Shown here in pieces: positions 47,548-58,912 of a DNA stretch of 64,000 nucleotides (positions within the stretch are counted from its first letter, which is position 1; each line of letters begins with the position of its first letter). A program made the translations under genes and the position numbers. Source of the DNA: Sipunculus nudus. Lineage: Eukaryota > Annelida > Sipuncula > Golfingiida > Sipunculidae. The notes beneath the pieces were generated by a model that saw only the letters and a list, made by a program, of their open reading frames with translations, searched no databases and was not told where the DNA came from. The DNA lies in the NCBI GenBank assembly GCA_026874595.1, contig CM049307.1:44398362-44462361 (forward strand), written 5' to 3'.

Positions 47548-48403
47548 GTAGGTTACATCATCTTCTGGTGTATATGAATCACTAAAGATTTAATTATTAC
47601 GAACTAATTTTGTCTGTGTGCTTAAATTAAGGGAATACCTGTGGTCAAATTAGTCGCTTAGTAATATTATTTACCAAATACATCAGCAAAAATTTAGCCA
47701 GATGTTTCCTGATTCAACTCCTCGGATATTTACAAGCAGACTGAGCCAACGATCGACGGTGATCTAGCAAGTATGTTATGTTAAAATTTTACATTTTGAA
47801 TTGTTTCCGATTTACACTCACAAAACAAAATTGTTTAGAGGCCATTCTAGAGAGTGTATATCTCTGATTTTATTAATTATTAAATATTAATCATGGTGGT
47901 TTTACATGATTAAACAGGTTCATCTCACAAAAAGTATTATGTTTCGTTATAACAGTTTACATGTGATTACATTATGTACATCAGTACATTTTTAAAGACC
48001 AATCCAAGTCCAAGACTAGATTTAACAAAACAATGTTGAAAAAACCCTGCGATATGTCTGGTCCTGGATTTTATTTTCTTGCTTTGATTAAAATTGCCTG
48101 TGCTCTGAGAAAAAATGTTAGACCCAGAACACTGAAGGAATCTTTGGAGTGTTGCCGAAGGGAAATCTTGTGTCAATTTCAGCAAACCCCTCTTATGAAG
48201 AATCCTCATGAAATCCTTTCCGAAAAGTTCTTAGGGGTAATTTAAAGAACATTTTAAAAAAATGTTTTATCACACAGGAATCTTTGCTCTGAACATAGCG
48301 CCCAACCTCCCAGAGACCTTCCACACACACGTTGTGAGAAATGAAAGGATTCTTCAGGTTTGGCAAGCTGCCAAACACCCAGCAAACTGACGCTAGGTAA
48401 GGT

Positions 48404-48526
48404 AAAATCTGATTGGCTCCGCGTGTAAACAAAGTTGACTGCGACCATGTGGAGCTCGCATAACAAAATCTGATCGGCTCAGCGTGTAAACAACGACGAC
48501 TGCGCCCATGCTTAGCTCGTCGTGCG
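48404..48526. repeat. Two tandem copies of a roughly 61-bp unit with GATTGGCT
   Basis: Units start near 48405 and 48466: AAATCTGATTGGCTCCGCG, TGTAAACAA, GACTGCGACCATG, GAGCTCG and AAATCTGATCGGCTCAGCG, TGTAAACAA, GACTGCGCCCATG, TAGCTCG. Each carries an inverted CCAAT-like GATTGG/GATCGG. Confidence 0.6.
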
Positions 48527-49267
48527 GCACTGCAAGAGAGGATATTTGCGAACAGTGGGGGATAATTAACTGACCCCAGACCACACCAACAAGTTGGTAT
48601 TGAGACTGTCCTGAAAGGTTACGAATGGATCTTGTGTATACCAACGGGGATGGTTTAATATTACGCAGGAGGGAATTCTACAGAGACAGCGTTGCTTGGT
48701 GGGAAAACCTGACGGGCAACCGCGGTTTCGTGCAGCGGTTAGTGGAGCGAATAGTTGAGCATAGCGTATCCGCTGCTTATGGAGCGTAATAGGAATCAAA
48801 TTGATGTTCTTACGAGCAGCTGATGAGGTGTGCATCAAACAGCTTTGTGAATCAGACAGCCGCCCCGTGAAATCATCAATTTAATAATTCTGGTGTAAAT
48901 TTCAACCTGTGCCCCAAAGCAACACGATTTTTTTAATATCCGCATTAAAAATATCATATCACATGTTTAAATCATATAAACATTTCGACTGTTTTCAAAT
49001 TTATTGATTTTGTAGTGGTCGAATATTTATATTACAAGGGTGTCAAGGGCGTGTACCCTGGCTGTTATTTATATTTAGGAATAAATCATTATGTATATAT
49101 ATTTCTGGTCAAAATGGTAGCAGAAAGTCCCGTGCCTGTTGAACCATGTGTGATCTTAAAAGAACTTTCAGGTCTACCAAGATGTTCCAACGCAGCCACA
49201 CAATCAAGAAATTAATTCCTCTCCAATCTCCCACACATACCAGTTCATCACTATTCATTAAACGCAG

Positions 49268-49368
49268 GTTGCACTTTGGGACAGGACTATTACAGTTATT
49301 CAGGAACAACCAGTACCACTGTGTCAGGTAAAACCTGTCAGAGATGGGATTCTCAGCATCCCCACAGC
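49268..49368 (+). pseudogene. Kringle exon, 5' half only, cut by a repeat
   Basis: After a TTAAACGCAG acceptor (phase 1) the frame reads CTLGQDYYSYSGTTSTTVSG and KTCQRWDSQHPHSF, the best match in the window to a textbook kringle start. From about 49370 the sequence changes into a dispersed repeat (GTGCAAAAAATGAAAGACGAA) and the second half with its four remaining cysteines is missing. The rest was probably lost or displaced when the repeat inserted. Confidence 0.72.
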
Positions 49369-49379
49369 TTCATTGATCC

Positions 49380-49990
49380 TTCTTGTGCAAAAAATGAAAG
49401 ACGAATGAAAGTTGGCAAAAGTATTCTTTGGAGCTATTTGATGAATTTCAGATATAGGGCCAAGCTGAAAAAAAAATTATCTTGCCCAAAATCCAAGATG
49501 GTGGCCAAGATGGCTGCCAGCTTAGAAAATGTCAATAACTTGAGTTAAAATGTCCCCACAAAACATTGCAAATACTGTGATATTATGTTCTTTCGGCTGA
49601 GAAATTTAATTTTTAGGGTTTCAAATCTCTTCAGATACTCATTAGCTCGGTTTTTATCAAGATTTTGGTAATATTCCCATTAGTCCAGCGGTGATGCTGC
49701 ATATTGAGAAAATTGTGCAAAAGATGAAAGAAGAATGAAACTTGGCATATTAATTTTCCAGACCATACTCTGTATGTTCAGATAAACCGAGCGGAATTCC
49801 CCATGTCTTGGTAAAATTCCCAGATGGCGGCCAAAACGGCCACCGATATATAAAATACCAATATAGCAGGTTATATTTGTCGCAGAATGCATTGCAAGTG
49901 CACTGTTTTTATGTTATTGGGGTCGAGAAATTCATTTATAAGGGGTTGAGGTCTGTATCATGAATGTTTTAACAAAGTCTGATTTTGTTG
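49380..49990 (+). repeat. Dispersed repeat family E, two tandem diverged copies
   Basis: Both copies (from about 49384 and 49715) begin TTGTGCAAAA-ATGAAAG and GAATGAAA-TTGGCA, then CAAGATGGTGGCCAAGATGG or the like. An inverted copy lies at about 51980-52265, sharing ATGAAACTTGGCAT, CCAGACCATACTC, CAAGTGCACT and GGGGTCGA. The family inserted into or next to the 49.27 kb kringle exon. Confidence 0.6.
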
Positions 49991-50859
49991 ATATTGAAAT
50001 TGTACTAAAATTGCACATCTAATGGTAAAACGTATTTGTTAATTACCCTGCTGAAATTAAATATTTTTGTTTATTTTAAGTATTTAAACACTGTCTCTTT
50101 CAGTGAAGATAAAATGCATGTCTGGAACCTGAGTGTGCATTATATTTTTTAAACCTTGTTTTGTGAATTTGACTCTCTATATCTTTTTGCTTTTCCATTT
50201 TCTGAGCATCCATCCATGAAAGAGCAGCTTGCTTGAACCTGGCAGCACCGACTCATTCATGTAGTGAATATTTCTAACAATACATGCAGGTACAACATGA
50301 ATCTACAAATGTGCATAATGTCAGCAAATGAAAGTATTTTGTTGACATAAACACATTATGCAAAGTGAATTTTAATGGCATATCGTCTGCAAGGAACTAG
50401 TTCTATATAAAAAAGAAAGCATCACAACAAAGGGCAGTGATATTTTATTGACACGTGTTGGTTCTTTTATACGAGCATACAGTCTAAAGTCTGCAACATC
50501 ACCATATCACAATAATAGTAATCTGCAAAAGGTATCTACATGAGTACTGGTTATTTCATGCATTTATCGCCATATTACAAAGGCAGCATATAGCAACATG
50601 ATGCGCACCTCTAAATGTGTGTTGATTCTGCTTTCATGCCAACATACAGTCTGAAAGCCATCACTTCATGGCAAAAGAAGCTTAGAATCTGTACACCAAA
50701 CAGGTGTGAGCTTCTACACACACGCGCATCTTGTCATGCACACATGTAGTCTGAATAAATTATAAATAAAAGTATTTCCTTTGAAACAGACATGACGTTC
50801 AAATACATGTAACTTGTACATTTAAATTCAATTTCAGCTGAACTTTTTTTCTATTTCTT

Positions 50860-51815
50860 AATTGTACTAATGAAGATTGGATTGTTAAGTTGACGGTAAA
50901 ATGTAATATCATGTTTGTAGAATTTAAAAAGTCCTAACTATTCTTCACGGATATATCAAGCTCCAACTTTGATACGAGGCAGGATGCCTCAATTTTTTTC
51001 ATCTCTCACCTCCGCAAAGCAGTTAATACTTTCGTTACCATGCAAATAATGGGACAGACAGAGGAAATCAGAAATGAAATATTAATATATTAAAACCTAC
51101 CCCAGCAAATGACACTTTCATTTAAAGGTGCAGTATTAAAAAAAAATAATCAACTTTAACCGTTGGGTTTGCTGATGAAAAAGGGACTTTTAGCACGTAC
51201 AATTTCAGTAGGTACACAAGGCAGAATATAAAGAGCTGACAGGTGTCAGCTTCTTACATAGGTCTGTATCCTGCCACGCACGCATTCAGTCTGATATAAA
51301 GTTAAAAGCAAGATAAATTCTATATTATATGGATTGTCTAATTTATTTTATTATAATATATAGTTTATATGGACAGTTAGTTATAATAACTATCACAAGC
51401 CACTCTCCATGGCTCGAATGGTGGCGTTTTGTGGTATATATAGGGATGGAGGGAAAGCGAAGGACAGAAGGAATTCACCCACTTTGGACGGGCCATGACA
51501 ACCCACTACTAGGAACGATATATATATATAATGTCAGCAAAGTTGGATTTATGCATTTGATATTTCCCAATTGCACTAACAGAGGTTTACATGAAAGCTG
51601 ATCGTAAAATCTCATAACATGTATGTAGGTTTAAAACATTCTAATGATTAGTGTTTACGGACGTATCAAGTTCAATCCTAATTTTATTGCAGATTTCGAC
51701 AGTGAGTTTTTAGCAACCATCAACTCTTCAAAGCAATTACATTTGTAAGTATGCAAATAAAGGAGAATTCAAAGGAAGAATATTGCAATAAAATCTATTC
51801 TACAATTCAAGCATC
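50860..51815 (+). repeat. Old tandem duplication, spacing about 735 bp
   Basis: 50860-51105 and 51565-51800 share AATTGTACTAA, GTAAAAT-TCATAACATG-TGTAG, TTCACGGA-TATCAAG, CTTTGATAC or TTTTATTGC, CTTCAAAGCA-TTA and ATGCAAATAA-GGGA in order. The spacer contains repeated CATNCAGTCTGA motifs (50480, 50645, 50745, 51285), hinting at further older copies. Confidence 0.45.
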
Positions 51816-51979
51816 TAAATGCATGACAAAGCAAACAAACCTAAGCCATCAAAAGGACACTTTCATTTGAATACAATCACAATGTATGCGACTACTGCGC
51901 AAGACCCAACAAATAATGTTTGCTGTACATGTGCTAGTAAACGAAAGCAAATTTGGAACAATTTTAATATAAACAAAAC

Positions 51980-52265
51980 CAGGATTCATTCACATAGTCA
52001 TTTTACAGACTTTAAACCCTTATAAATGAGTTTATCGACCCCGAAAACATAGGAATAGTGCACTTGGAGAGCATTTTAGGACAAATATAACCGAACGTGT
52101 TGATATTTATAATCCGGCGGCCATATTGGCCGCCATCTTGGATTTTGACCTACATGGGCTAAATTCCGCTTGGCCCTATATCTGAAAATATTGAGTATGG
52201 TCTGGCCAACTATTATGCCAAGTTTCATGCTTCTTTCACTTTTTGCATAATTCTTCTCTTAACAG
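51980..52265 (-). repeat. Dispersed repeat family E, inverted copy
   Basis: The reverse complement aligns well with 49715-49990, including AGATGGCGGCC and CCGGATTATAAATA-like blocks, AAGTGCACT, and GGGGTCGA-AAATTCATTTATAAGGG. Together with the 49.7 kb copy it forms a 2-kb-spaced inverted repeat. Confidence 0.6.
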
Positions 52266-53033
52266 CTGGACTACATGCAAGTAATCCGGTCAAAACAGTT
52301 TGTGTAATGGCAGCCAAACAATCCAGAGACGCTATTTAGATGTTATTGTTTGTGACAGAATCTAAAATTGAGATGACTTGAATTTTATTTTCAAAAACTA
52401 AATCCTTCTAGAACGCATTTATTATAATTCCTGTCGGAACCTAATCACAGAGAAACAACGAGACCTATTTCAGTATGTAAGAAGAAAGACTAGACAGTCA
52501 AGGAGAAGAAAAAAAAATTAATGGGTATTGTGTATTTAGTCTATGAAACCACTCGAAGTAAGGGAACCGAGTTCATATATAGTGATTATCTTGACAGTAG
52601 GGCCGACTTGGTACGTAGTCCTGCATGGTTCTACTTATCGCCTGGATTAATCAAACAACAAAGTACTTATAGCATTTTTACGGGACAAGTCTCGCGTGGT
52701 TTATCAGTGTATGTTTTATCAATCCAACCCTGGTATCAACTGATTGTTCTTAAAGAATATATACTACATTTAATTTAAAATGATAAGGATAGGTCATTCT
52801 ATATAACAATACTCTCTGGTTTACGATCATTATATGGACAACATATATATCACCTGTTCTTGTTTAATTCATGTTGTTCCTGATATATGGAGCTGGAGTA
52901 ATGAATATTCTCAGGATTTATTGGAAAATATGAGAAATGTTCCCCTTAAGACGCATCGTTCCCTACAACTCAGGGTAAAAAAGACCCCAAAAATAATGAA
53001 TATTGAGAAAAGTGGTGTAAATATATCTTACAA

Positions 53034-53040
<7 letters not shown>

Positions 53041-53092
<52 letters not shown>
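53041..53092. repeat. (TA)n microsatellite
   Basis: About 26 TA units. Confidence 0.9.
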
Positions 53093-53096
<4 letters not shown>

Positions 53097-53114
53097 TATG
53101 TATATATTATAGAA

Positions 53115-53228
53115 AGAGGTGAAGCAGTGTTAGTCTGTAGTAGAATCGAAGATGAAGATAAAGAGTGACGCCTTTTAGATAGACTAACTTGTTTATTAAC
53201 ATAGTGTTGCGTCACTCCTTAGCTTCAC

Positions 53229-53282
<54 letters not shown>

Positions 53283-53318
53283 CCTTTTATTGTATTTTGT
53301 GACACATTTCAAATATCC
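53115..53318 (+). mobile_element. Hairpin MITE with (AT)n, copy 1 (right arm shortened)
   Basis: Shares with 53844-54068 GCAGTGTTAGTCTGTAGTAGA, ATCGAAGATGAAGATAAAGAG, CTTTTAGATAGACTAACTTG, then a shorter right arm (GTCACTCCTTAGCTTCACCA), an AT microsatellite (53235-53279) and CTTTTATTGTATTTTGTGAC. The two copies bracket the 53.3-53.8 kb transposon fragment. Confidence 0.6.
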
Positions 53319-53320
53319 AG

Positions 53321-53830
53321 TCAAGCCCGCTTATTGTCATATCGATGGAACATGCATAAATTATGATAATAACCGGGATGTGACATTATCCGGGCTTCAA
53401 CATCGATGTCCTTTTGAGACATAGAAGAAGCTTTATGTCTCTAATGATATTAAATAAATCGTCAATAAACAAGAAACAGAAACGTTTACGAATATTGGTA
53501 TTGCACAACGGCATGTCAATTAAAGTATATGAACACCTGACAATTTATTTCCTGTTAGTTTAGTGCCGCATGCCGCAATAATTGACAAAATCCGACTTTC
53601 CAACAGAAAGAGACGTAGCGTCTGGTAGGTAAAATGTCTGGAAATATGCGGCTCATTTATAACGTTAGTTATAACAAACTATTTTACTAAATAATTCTTC
53701 CCCAGACTATTGCGCCTTATTTTCCGGATACTAGTATCTTATTCATGACTCAAACTTCCATGATCGTCTTTATGATAGGACTGTTCAGGGAGCAGACATT
53801 GCCATTGGATTGTCAACTTTCTGAAATTTT
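53321..53830 (-). mobile_element. Half copy of the 3.86 kb Tc1/mariner/pogo-like element
   Basis: Begins CCAGTCAAGCCCGCTTATTG and runs, inverted, along 4909-4395: AATTATGATAATAACCGGGAT, AACATCGATGTCCTTTTGAG, TTGCACAACGGCAT, CGCATGC, AAATCCGACTTTCCAACAGAA and GTTGTCAACTTTCTGAAAT-like blocks. The other half is missing. Confidence 0.7.
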
Positions 53831-53870
53831 GGAAAATGAAAGGGGTAAAGCAGTGTTAGTCTGTAGTAGA

Positions 53871-53986
53871 ATCGAAGATGAAGATAAAGAGTGATGCCTT
53901 TTAGATAGACTAACTTGTTTATTAACACAGTGTGTTAATAAACAAGTTATAGTCTATCTAATAGTCGTCACTCTTAAGCTTCATCT

Positions 53987-53991
<5 letters not shown>
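53871..53991. repeat. Long near-perfect hairpin, copy 2 of the hairpin MITE
   Basis: Two arms of about 60 nt: the left begins ATCGAAGATGAAG and ends TTGTTTATTAACACA, and the right arm is its reverse complement with few mismatches (TGTTAATAAACAAG ... CTTCATCTTCGAT), with almost no loop. An AT microsatellite (53990-54026) follows directly, as in copy 1. Confidence 0.75.
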
Positions 53992-54029
<38 letters not shown>

Positions 54030-54387
54030 CTTTCTTTTATTGTATTTTGTGACACATTTCAAATATACCCGTATTACATTTAATTATGCGGTTTTAAAAG
54101 TTAGGTATGTTTACGGAATATTGCATTTCTTAACCAGTAATAAACCAGTATAATATTTCATATTTATCCAAAGTCTATAGTTCTAATTATTAATTATTTC
54201 TTTTCCAATATATAGATATTATTATCTGAATATTAGCGGGGATTTTTACAATAACCATAACCCCCCTCCCCCTTGCAAAAATAACATATACCCCCGTCCC
54301 CCCTATATTGACGCCCCTGATCGATTTTTTTTAATCATTCATTTTTATGCTTATGAATTATTTTGTTAAGAATGTTTTTATTTTTAG

Positions 54388-54636
54388 AATGTAAGATAAC
54401 TCGAACAGGAGACGAATACGCAGGGCGACTATCAGTGACACAGGGAGATGTAAGGTGTCAGCGGACACCCAGAGTCCCCCCACCGACACAACATGACCGA
54501 CGTTACAGATTTACAGATTTCCCCGAGAACTCTCTGTCTGAGGCTGAGAACTTCTGCCGGAAGCCTGAAAGGAAAAGGACCCTGGTGCTTTACATCTCTG
54601 ACGTCACACACACAGGATTCCTCAGTGCTGTATGTG
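54388..54636 (+). pseudogene. Kringle exon, frameshifted, first Trp lost
   Basis: Acceptor TTTTTATTTTTAG. The frame reads CKITRTGDEYAGRLSVTQ and RCQRTPRVPPP, then TDFPENSLSEAENFCRKP. At about 54572 an extra base in an A/G run shifts the frame; the other frame then continues GPWCFTSLTSHTQD. The Trp after cysteine 2 is gone and the last cysteine pair is not readable. It is the same kringle subtype as 28231-28480 (SEAENFCR, KGPWC), and like it is followed by a transmembrane exon. Confidence 0.75.
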
Positions 54637-54984
54637 TTATCTGTCTCAACATTATCAAATAATTAATATGTAAAAATATGCAAGATAGTTTTCTAAAGTC
54701 GGCGAATCGCATAAGTCAGTAGAATAGGTTAAATCTAAACAGCGTGTCTATGGTTACCCTAAAGGTTTTACTTTTTTCTCTTTTCTTCATGTAAGCATGA
54801 ACAGGGGATTAATATTTAATTATTCAATTAGGACTGACATGGACGATAATACGTGATGCTTCTCAGTGTTGCTTATTTGATCTTTGAAGTAAGCTTGAAT
54901 GGTGACCGAAAACGTATATAAATCTTGACATCCAATATAAAGGTGTCACTTGTCAATGGGTTATATCTTTTTACATTAACAGAC

Positions 54985-55375
54985 GAATGTTATGATCCCT
55001 TCATTGAAGCCAGTATTCACCAGCTGGGATTCTGTATCTCAGAATCCAATTAGCCCGACTGTAGCAGCAGACTGTCCATCGTCTGGCAGGAGGGTGCATC
55101 GTTCAGAATATGAAAATCACGTGATCATTACCACTCTCTTATCATCCCTGGTGCCTCTGACTTCCGTCATTTTCCTCGCTGGCTGTATAGTCTGCTTGGT
55201 GAAGGTGAAGAAAAAGAAAAAAAGTTACCAAACTGGAATAAATACAACAAAACTGAAAATCTGTATTTTAAGGAAAACAAGCCTCCGCCTTGTGGACATT
55301 CACCTATTTGGCACATATTCCCAATCTCATTCGAGCATAAGTGACGGAACATTTGTGAATGCATGTATTCGTTGA
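54985..55375 (+). CDS. Stalk and transmembrane exon of the plus-strand kringle locus
   Basis: After a TTTTTACATTAACAG acceptor (54984) the frame reads a Ser/Thr/Pro-rich stalk (SLKPVFTSWDSVSQNPISPT), then SSLVPLTSVIFLAGCIVCLV, KVKKKKKSYQTG and a cytoplasmic tail to the stop at 55373-55375. Helix plus lysine patch matches the exon at 27302-27505. The exon itself is open, but its partner kringle is broken and the phase (0) does not match phase-1 kringle donors, so the gene is probably dead or has an exon I missed. Confidence 0.5.
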
Positions 55376-55673
55376 TGACCTTCCTGAATCTGGATCATGT
55401 GTTGGATCCACGCAAAGATCTAATCGGTTCTTCTTTGGAACATTGGAGGAAGGCTTGTTTTGGTTTAGGCGTCCGTTACTGGGATTTTCTATCTTGTGAT
55501 TTGCGGTAGATGTCGCCCCGCTTCAACCAAAATGTGTCCGCTTGTTTATATTAGCATTAGGTGTATTTGCCATGCAAGTACCATGCTTATGTAAATGTTG
55601 GTATTAGATGTTGAATAAACTAAATATAGATATCGTTTGAATAAATTATTATTTAATTCTTACTTTTATAAAT

Positions 55674-55677
<4 letters not shown>

Positions 55678-55732
<55 letters not shown>
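55678..55732. repeat. (AAT)n microsatellite
   Basis: About 18 AAT units; the poly-Asn frame here is an artefact. Confidence 0.9.
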
Positions 55733-55733
<1 letters not shown>

Positions 55734-56339
55734 TAAAAAAAAACAATGTATTTCAGCCATGGCAACTATACAGTGGCTATACGCTGCAGTCGTTCCATAT
55801 CTCCTTCGCTCTAAATACTGCATGCTTTAGTGGGTTTGCCGGGTTTCACCACCAGGCGCTGGCAGGTGACCAGAAATGGTAATCGTACCACTGGGAGCAG
55901 AGTATCGGATTATGCATTCAACCTCTAGCTTTAAACCCGCGATAACCCGTAGTATGATAATTATACATAACGCAAACACAAGTATTTTTTCCTGTTATTT
56001 AAAAGTCACAGCTATATTTTGCAAGTCTTCTGTCTTGTCATTTCAAATCATGACTAATGTATCTCCCAATGCAAAAATTAAAGCTACAACTAAACCTTGT
56101 TTCAGTGACATTATATGGCACTTGTCGAATATATACAGGGACATAATCAGGGGTATTATTATGCCTATTCTTTCACACTATCAGTTCAATTTTATACAAA
56201 ATTTTCCAGGCAAAACTATCCTAGCACACGACCTCAGTACCCCCCCCCCCCCTCCCTAGAGCCGTTAACACCTTGTTATGGTTCTCCGTGCGAGTCAACA
56301 CAATCCAGTGTGTCTGTTAACAAAAACAAGACCGCGTGA

Positions 56340-56665
56340 CAGGAGGTCCGATGTTACGCACGCGCGACAGATCCCAAACAAAGAGTAATCCAAACTAGTC
56401 CATACATGGACCTTCGTGTCCTCTGATAGATCTCTGCTGGATGGACACTACGGTCCATGGGCCGAATATTAATTCATTGTAGAACCTGTCGTAACAGATT
56501 TGTCCGATAGCAATATGCGATGTGTTAGCCAACGGGAATATGTATTACATTTTTTTGGGCCAAGTCAGGGAATCTCCTGATTGACAGGTGTTGTGGCCCG
56601 GGTGAATCACTGTGTCCCACTGAATCACTTTATTTTGACGCCCGTGATCCCGCCCGGTCTTGTTA
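56340..56665 (+). repeat. Dispersed repeat, copy 2 of the 1.19 kb family
   Basis: Matches 1187-1560; see that entry. This copy has an extra CTGGATGGACACTACGGTCC segment. Confidence 0.6.
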
Positions 56666-57387
56666 TGATATGATGCAATTATAGTCTATATCATCACCGA
56701 CAGATGTCGCTTGCTGACGGGACGTTCGTTAACTCGATCTTCTCAGCAGGCGCACAGCCACTAATATATGTCACAAACTGCATGTTATATCATCAGCAAG
56801 CTGTAACACAAAGATAACATGATTTGTTTTCAAACATTGTCATTTTATAACCTGAAAGTATAAAAGGTCCACAGACTGTTTTTAATATTCGTATACATTG
56901 TAACTGTAAAAACAACAACTGTAACAACAACTGTAAGCTATTTCAGGGCATTTCTTTGGCTGGTACCATTTTATTTCAAAGAAGAGACGCCAATTTTTGT
57001 GCCTTGTAGGTGATCGGGCAATGCAGCAGTGCCTTTCTTTTTGATGATTTCGATAAAACAACTGTTTCATAAACTCTAAAGTAAAAACTTTTTGTGAGAG
57101 TTATTGGATACATCTTTGTAGTTACACCAGTGTTAGCCTAAGTGCAAGGCTTAGAATTACACATCGGGGGATACTCAATCTTGAATATGTTCTTACAAAA
57201 TATCGTAGCGGCATTTCTGATTTATCAGAAGGAACGAATAAAAGAGTCATTAAGAATAAGATGCAGCTTAAACTATGTTAACTCTGTCTATATATCCTTT
57301 ATTTCTCAGTTTTCGTACATGTGGAGTGTCCTGGTTATGTTATGTATGATATAACAGCATTTTATCATGAAGAGAAGAGCAGTAGAC

Positions 57388-57811
57388 CATCACTGACACA
57401 GCCATGTTGCTGAGGCATGAACTCTGGTCACCCATGACCTGACCTGTGACCTGACCTCTGGTGTACCAGCGTAATTTATTGCTAATAAATCTATTCCAAA
57501 ACATCTTAGTTCTTAAATAATGCTTAAGAGTTAATGAAAACATTTGGCTACAATAAGTCCTTTCTTAAGTTAATGGCTATATCTTTTAACAAATTTGCCA
57601 TCACTGACACAGCCATGTTGCTGAGGCATGAACTCTGGTCACCCATGACCTGACCTGTGACCTGACCTCTGGTGTACCAGCGTAATTTATTGCTAATAAA
57701 TCTATTCCAAAACATCTTAGTTCTTAAATAATGCTTAAGAGTTAATGAAAACATTTGGCTACAATAAGTCCTTTCTTAAGTTAATGGCTATATCTTTTAA
57801 CAAATTTGCCA
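57388..57811 (+). repeat. Near-identical tandem duplication, 211-bp unit
   Basis: 57388-57598 and 57599-57809 are the same sequence as far as I can read, from CATCACTGACACAGCC to AACAAATTTGCCA. The unit contains an internal TGACCTGACCTGTGACCTGA repeat. The lack of differences indicates a very recent duplication or an assembly duplication. Confidence 0.85.
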
Positions 57812-58450
57812 ATGGAAGTTATGGAAACAATATTCACTATAATTTATTTTGGACAATAATCAAGGGACAACTTTTCTCATATCAATAAGGTCAAGGACAG
57901 GGTCATGTGACATAAGATAAACATGACAGCATGACAGGCTCCAGAAAATCAATATGGGCTGTAATCTTAGCAATTTCCTTTTAAGAACACTCATACATTA
58001 TTTTTTTTGCTCCAGAACAGTTTATTAGCCATTATTGGTAAGAAATTTGATTAATTGTCTCCATTTTCTCGGTTTATTTTGCAAATATCCTTATGTACCT
58101 TTGCTACGCTTTTCCATAAGAGGATCCCCATAACTGAAATTTCTTTTCAGTTATGAACCAATAACAACACCAGTGTGTGACTTCCAACTTCCTAAGTGCC
58201 CGTTGAAGTCCCTGACACGTACACACGGTGGTACTTCTTTTAATCTTGTCGTGTAGAAAAGGAGGAACATCTATAACCAGAAAATATATGCATGACACTT
58301 TTGAAAATCTGATTGATCAATTAAAGACTTCATTTTAGACCAATGCTGATTAACAAGATTACTATATTTTATAAGGATAAACAAAATATATAACAAATAG
58401 TTAATAATATCCAATTCGACGCGTGTCTTACGTGTTAATTGTAGCAGCCT

Positions 58451-58858
58451 AAAGCTGTGTTTCCATGTAGGCCTATCCGCAAAAAAACGTATCTGCAAAA
58501 GACGTACGTACGTTCTATAGTGCGCAGTCCGCAAAAACTGTTTCCATAAGTACGTACGTTTTTCTTGCGGATACCCTTTCACGTGCCTCTTTTGAAACTG
58601 GTAGGACGACAGGCAGGAAGAAGGTCAATATGTCTCATCACACCCGGTGCCGGGGCACTGTTGGGAAAAGTAGGCATTTTTGCTATCCGTAAAACGGATG
58701 AATCGCTCACCGATCCGTTTCGATGCTGTCCGTTTTAGCGGATACGTATACGGAGCACGTTAAAACGGACATATGGAAACAGTTCATCTTATAAAGAGGG
58801 ATCCGATTTTTTGCGTACGAGACGTACGAGATTTACGGATGAATGGAAACACAGCTTT
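58451..58858. mobile_element. Foldback element 1
   Basis: Ends AAAGCTGTGTTTCCAT (58451) and ATGGAAACACAGCTTT (58843-58858) are perfect inverted 16-mers. The interior has further inverted pieces around TACGTACG and GCGGATAC. No transposase. It is followed after about 54 bp by a related, larger element. Confidence 0.75.
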
Positions 58859-58912
58859 CATGTGTTTTGAATTTGACGCGAGCTGCACGCGTGGCGTACG
58901 CTTGACGTACAC

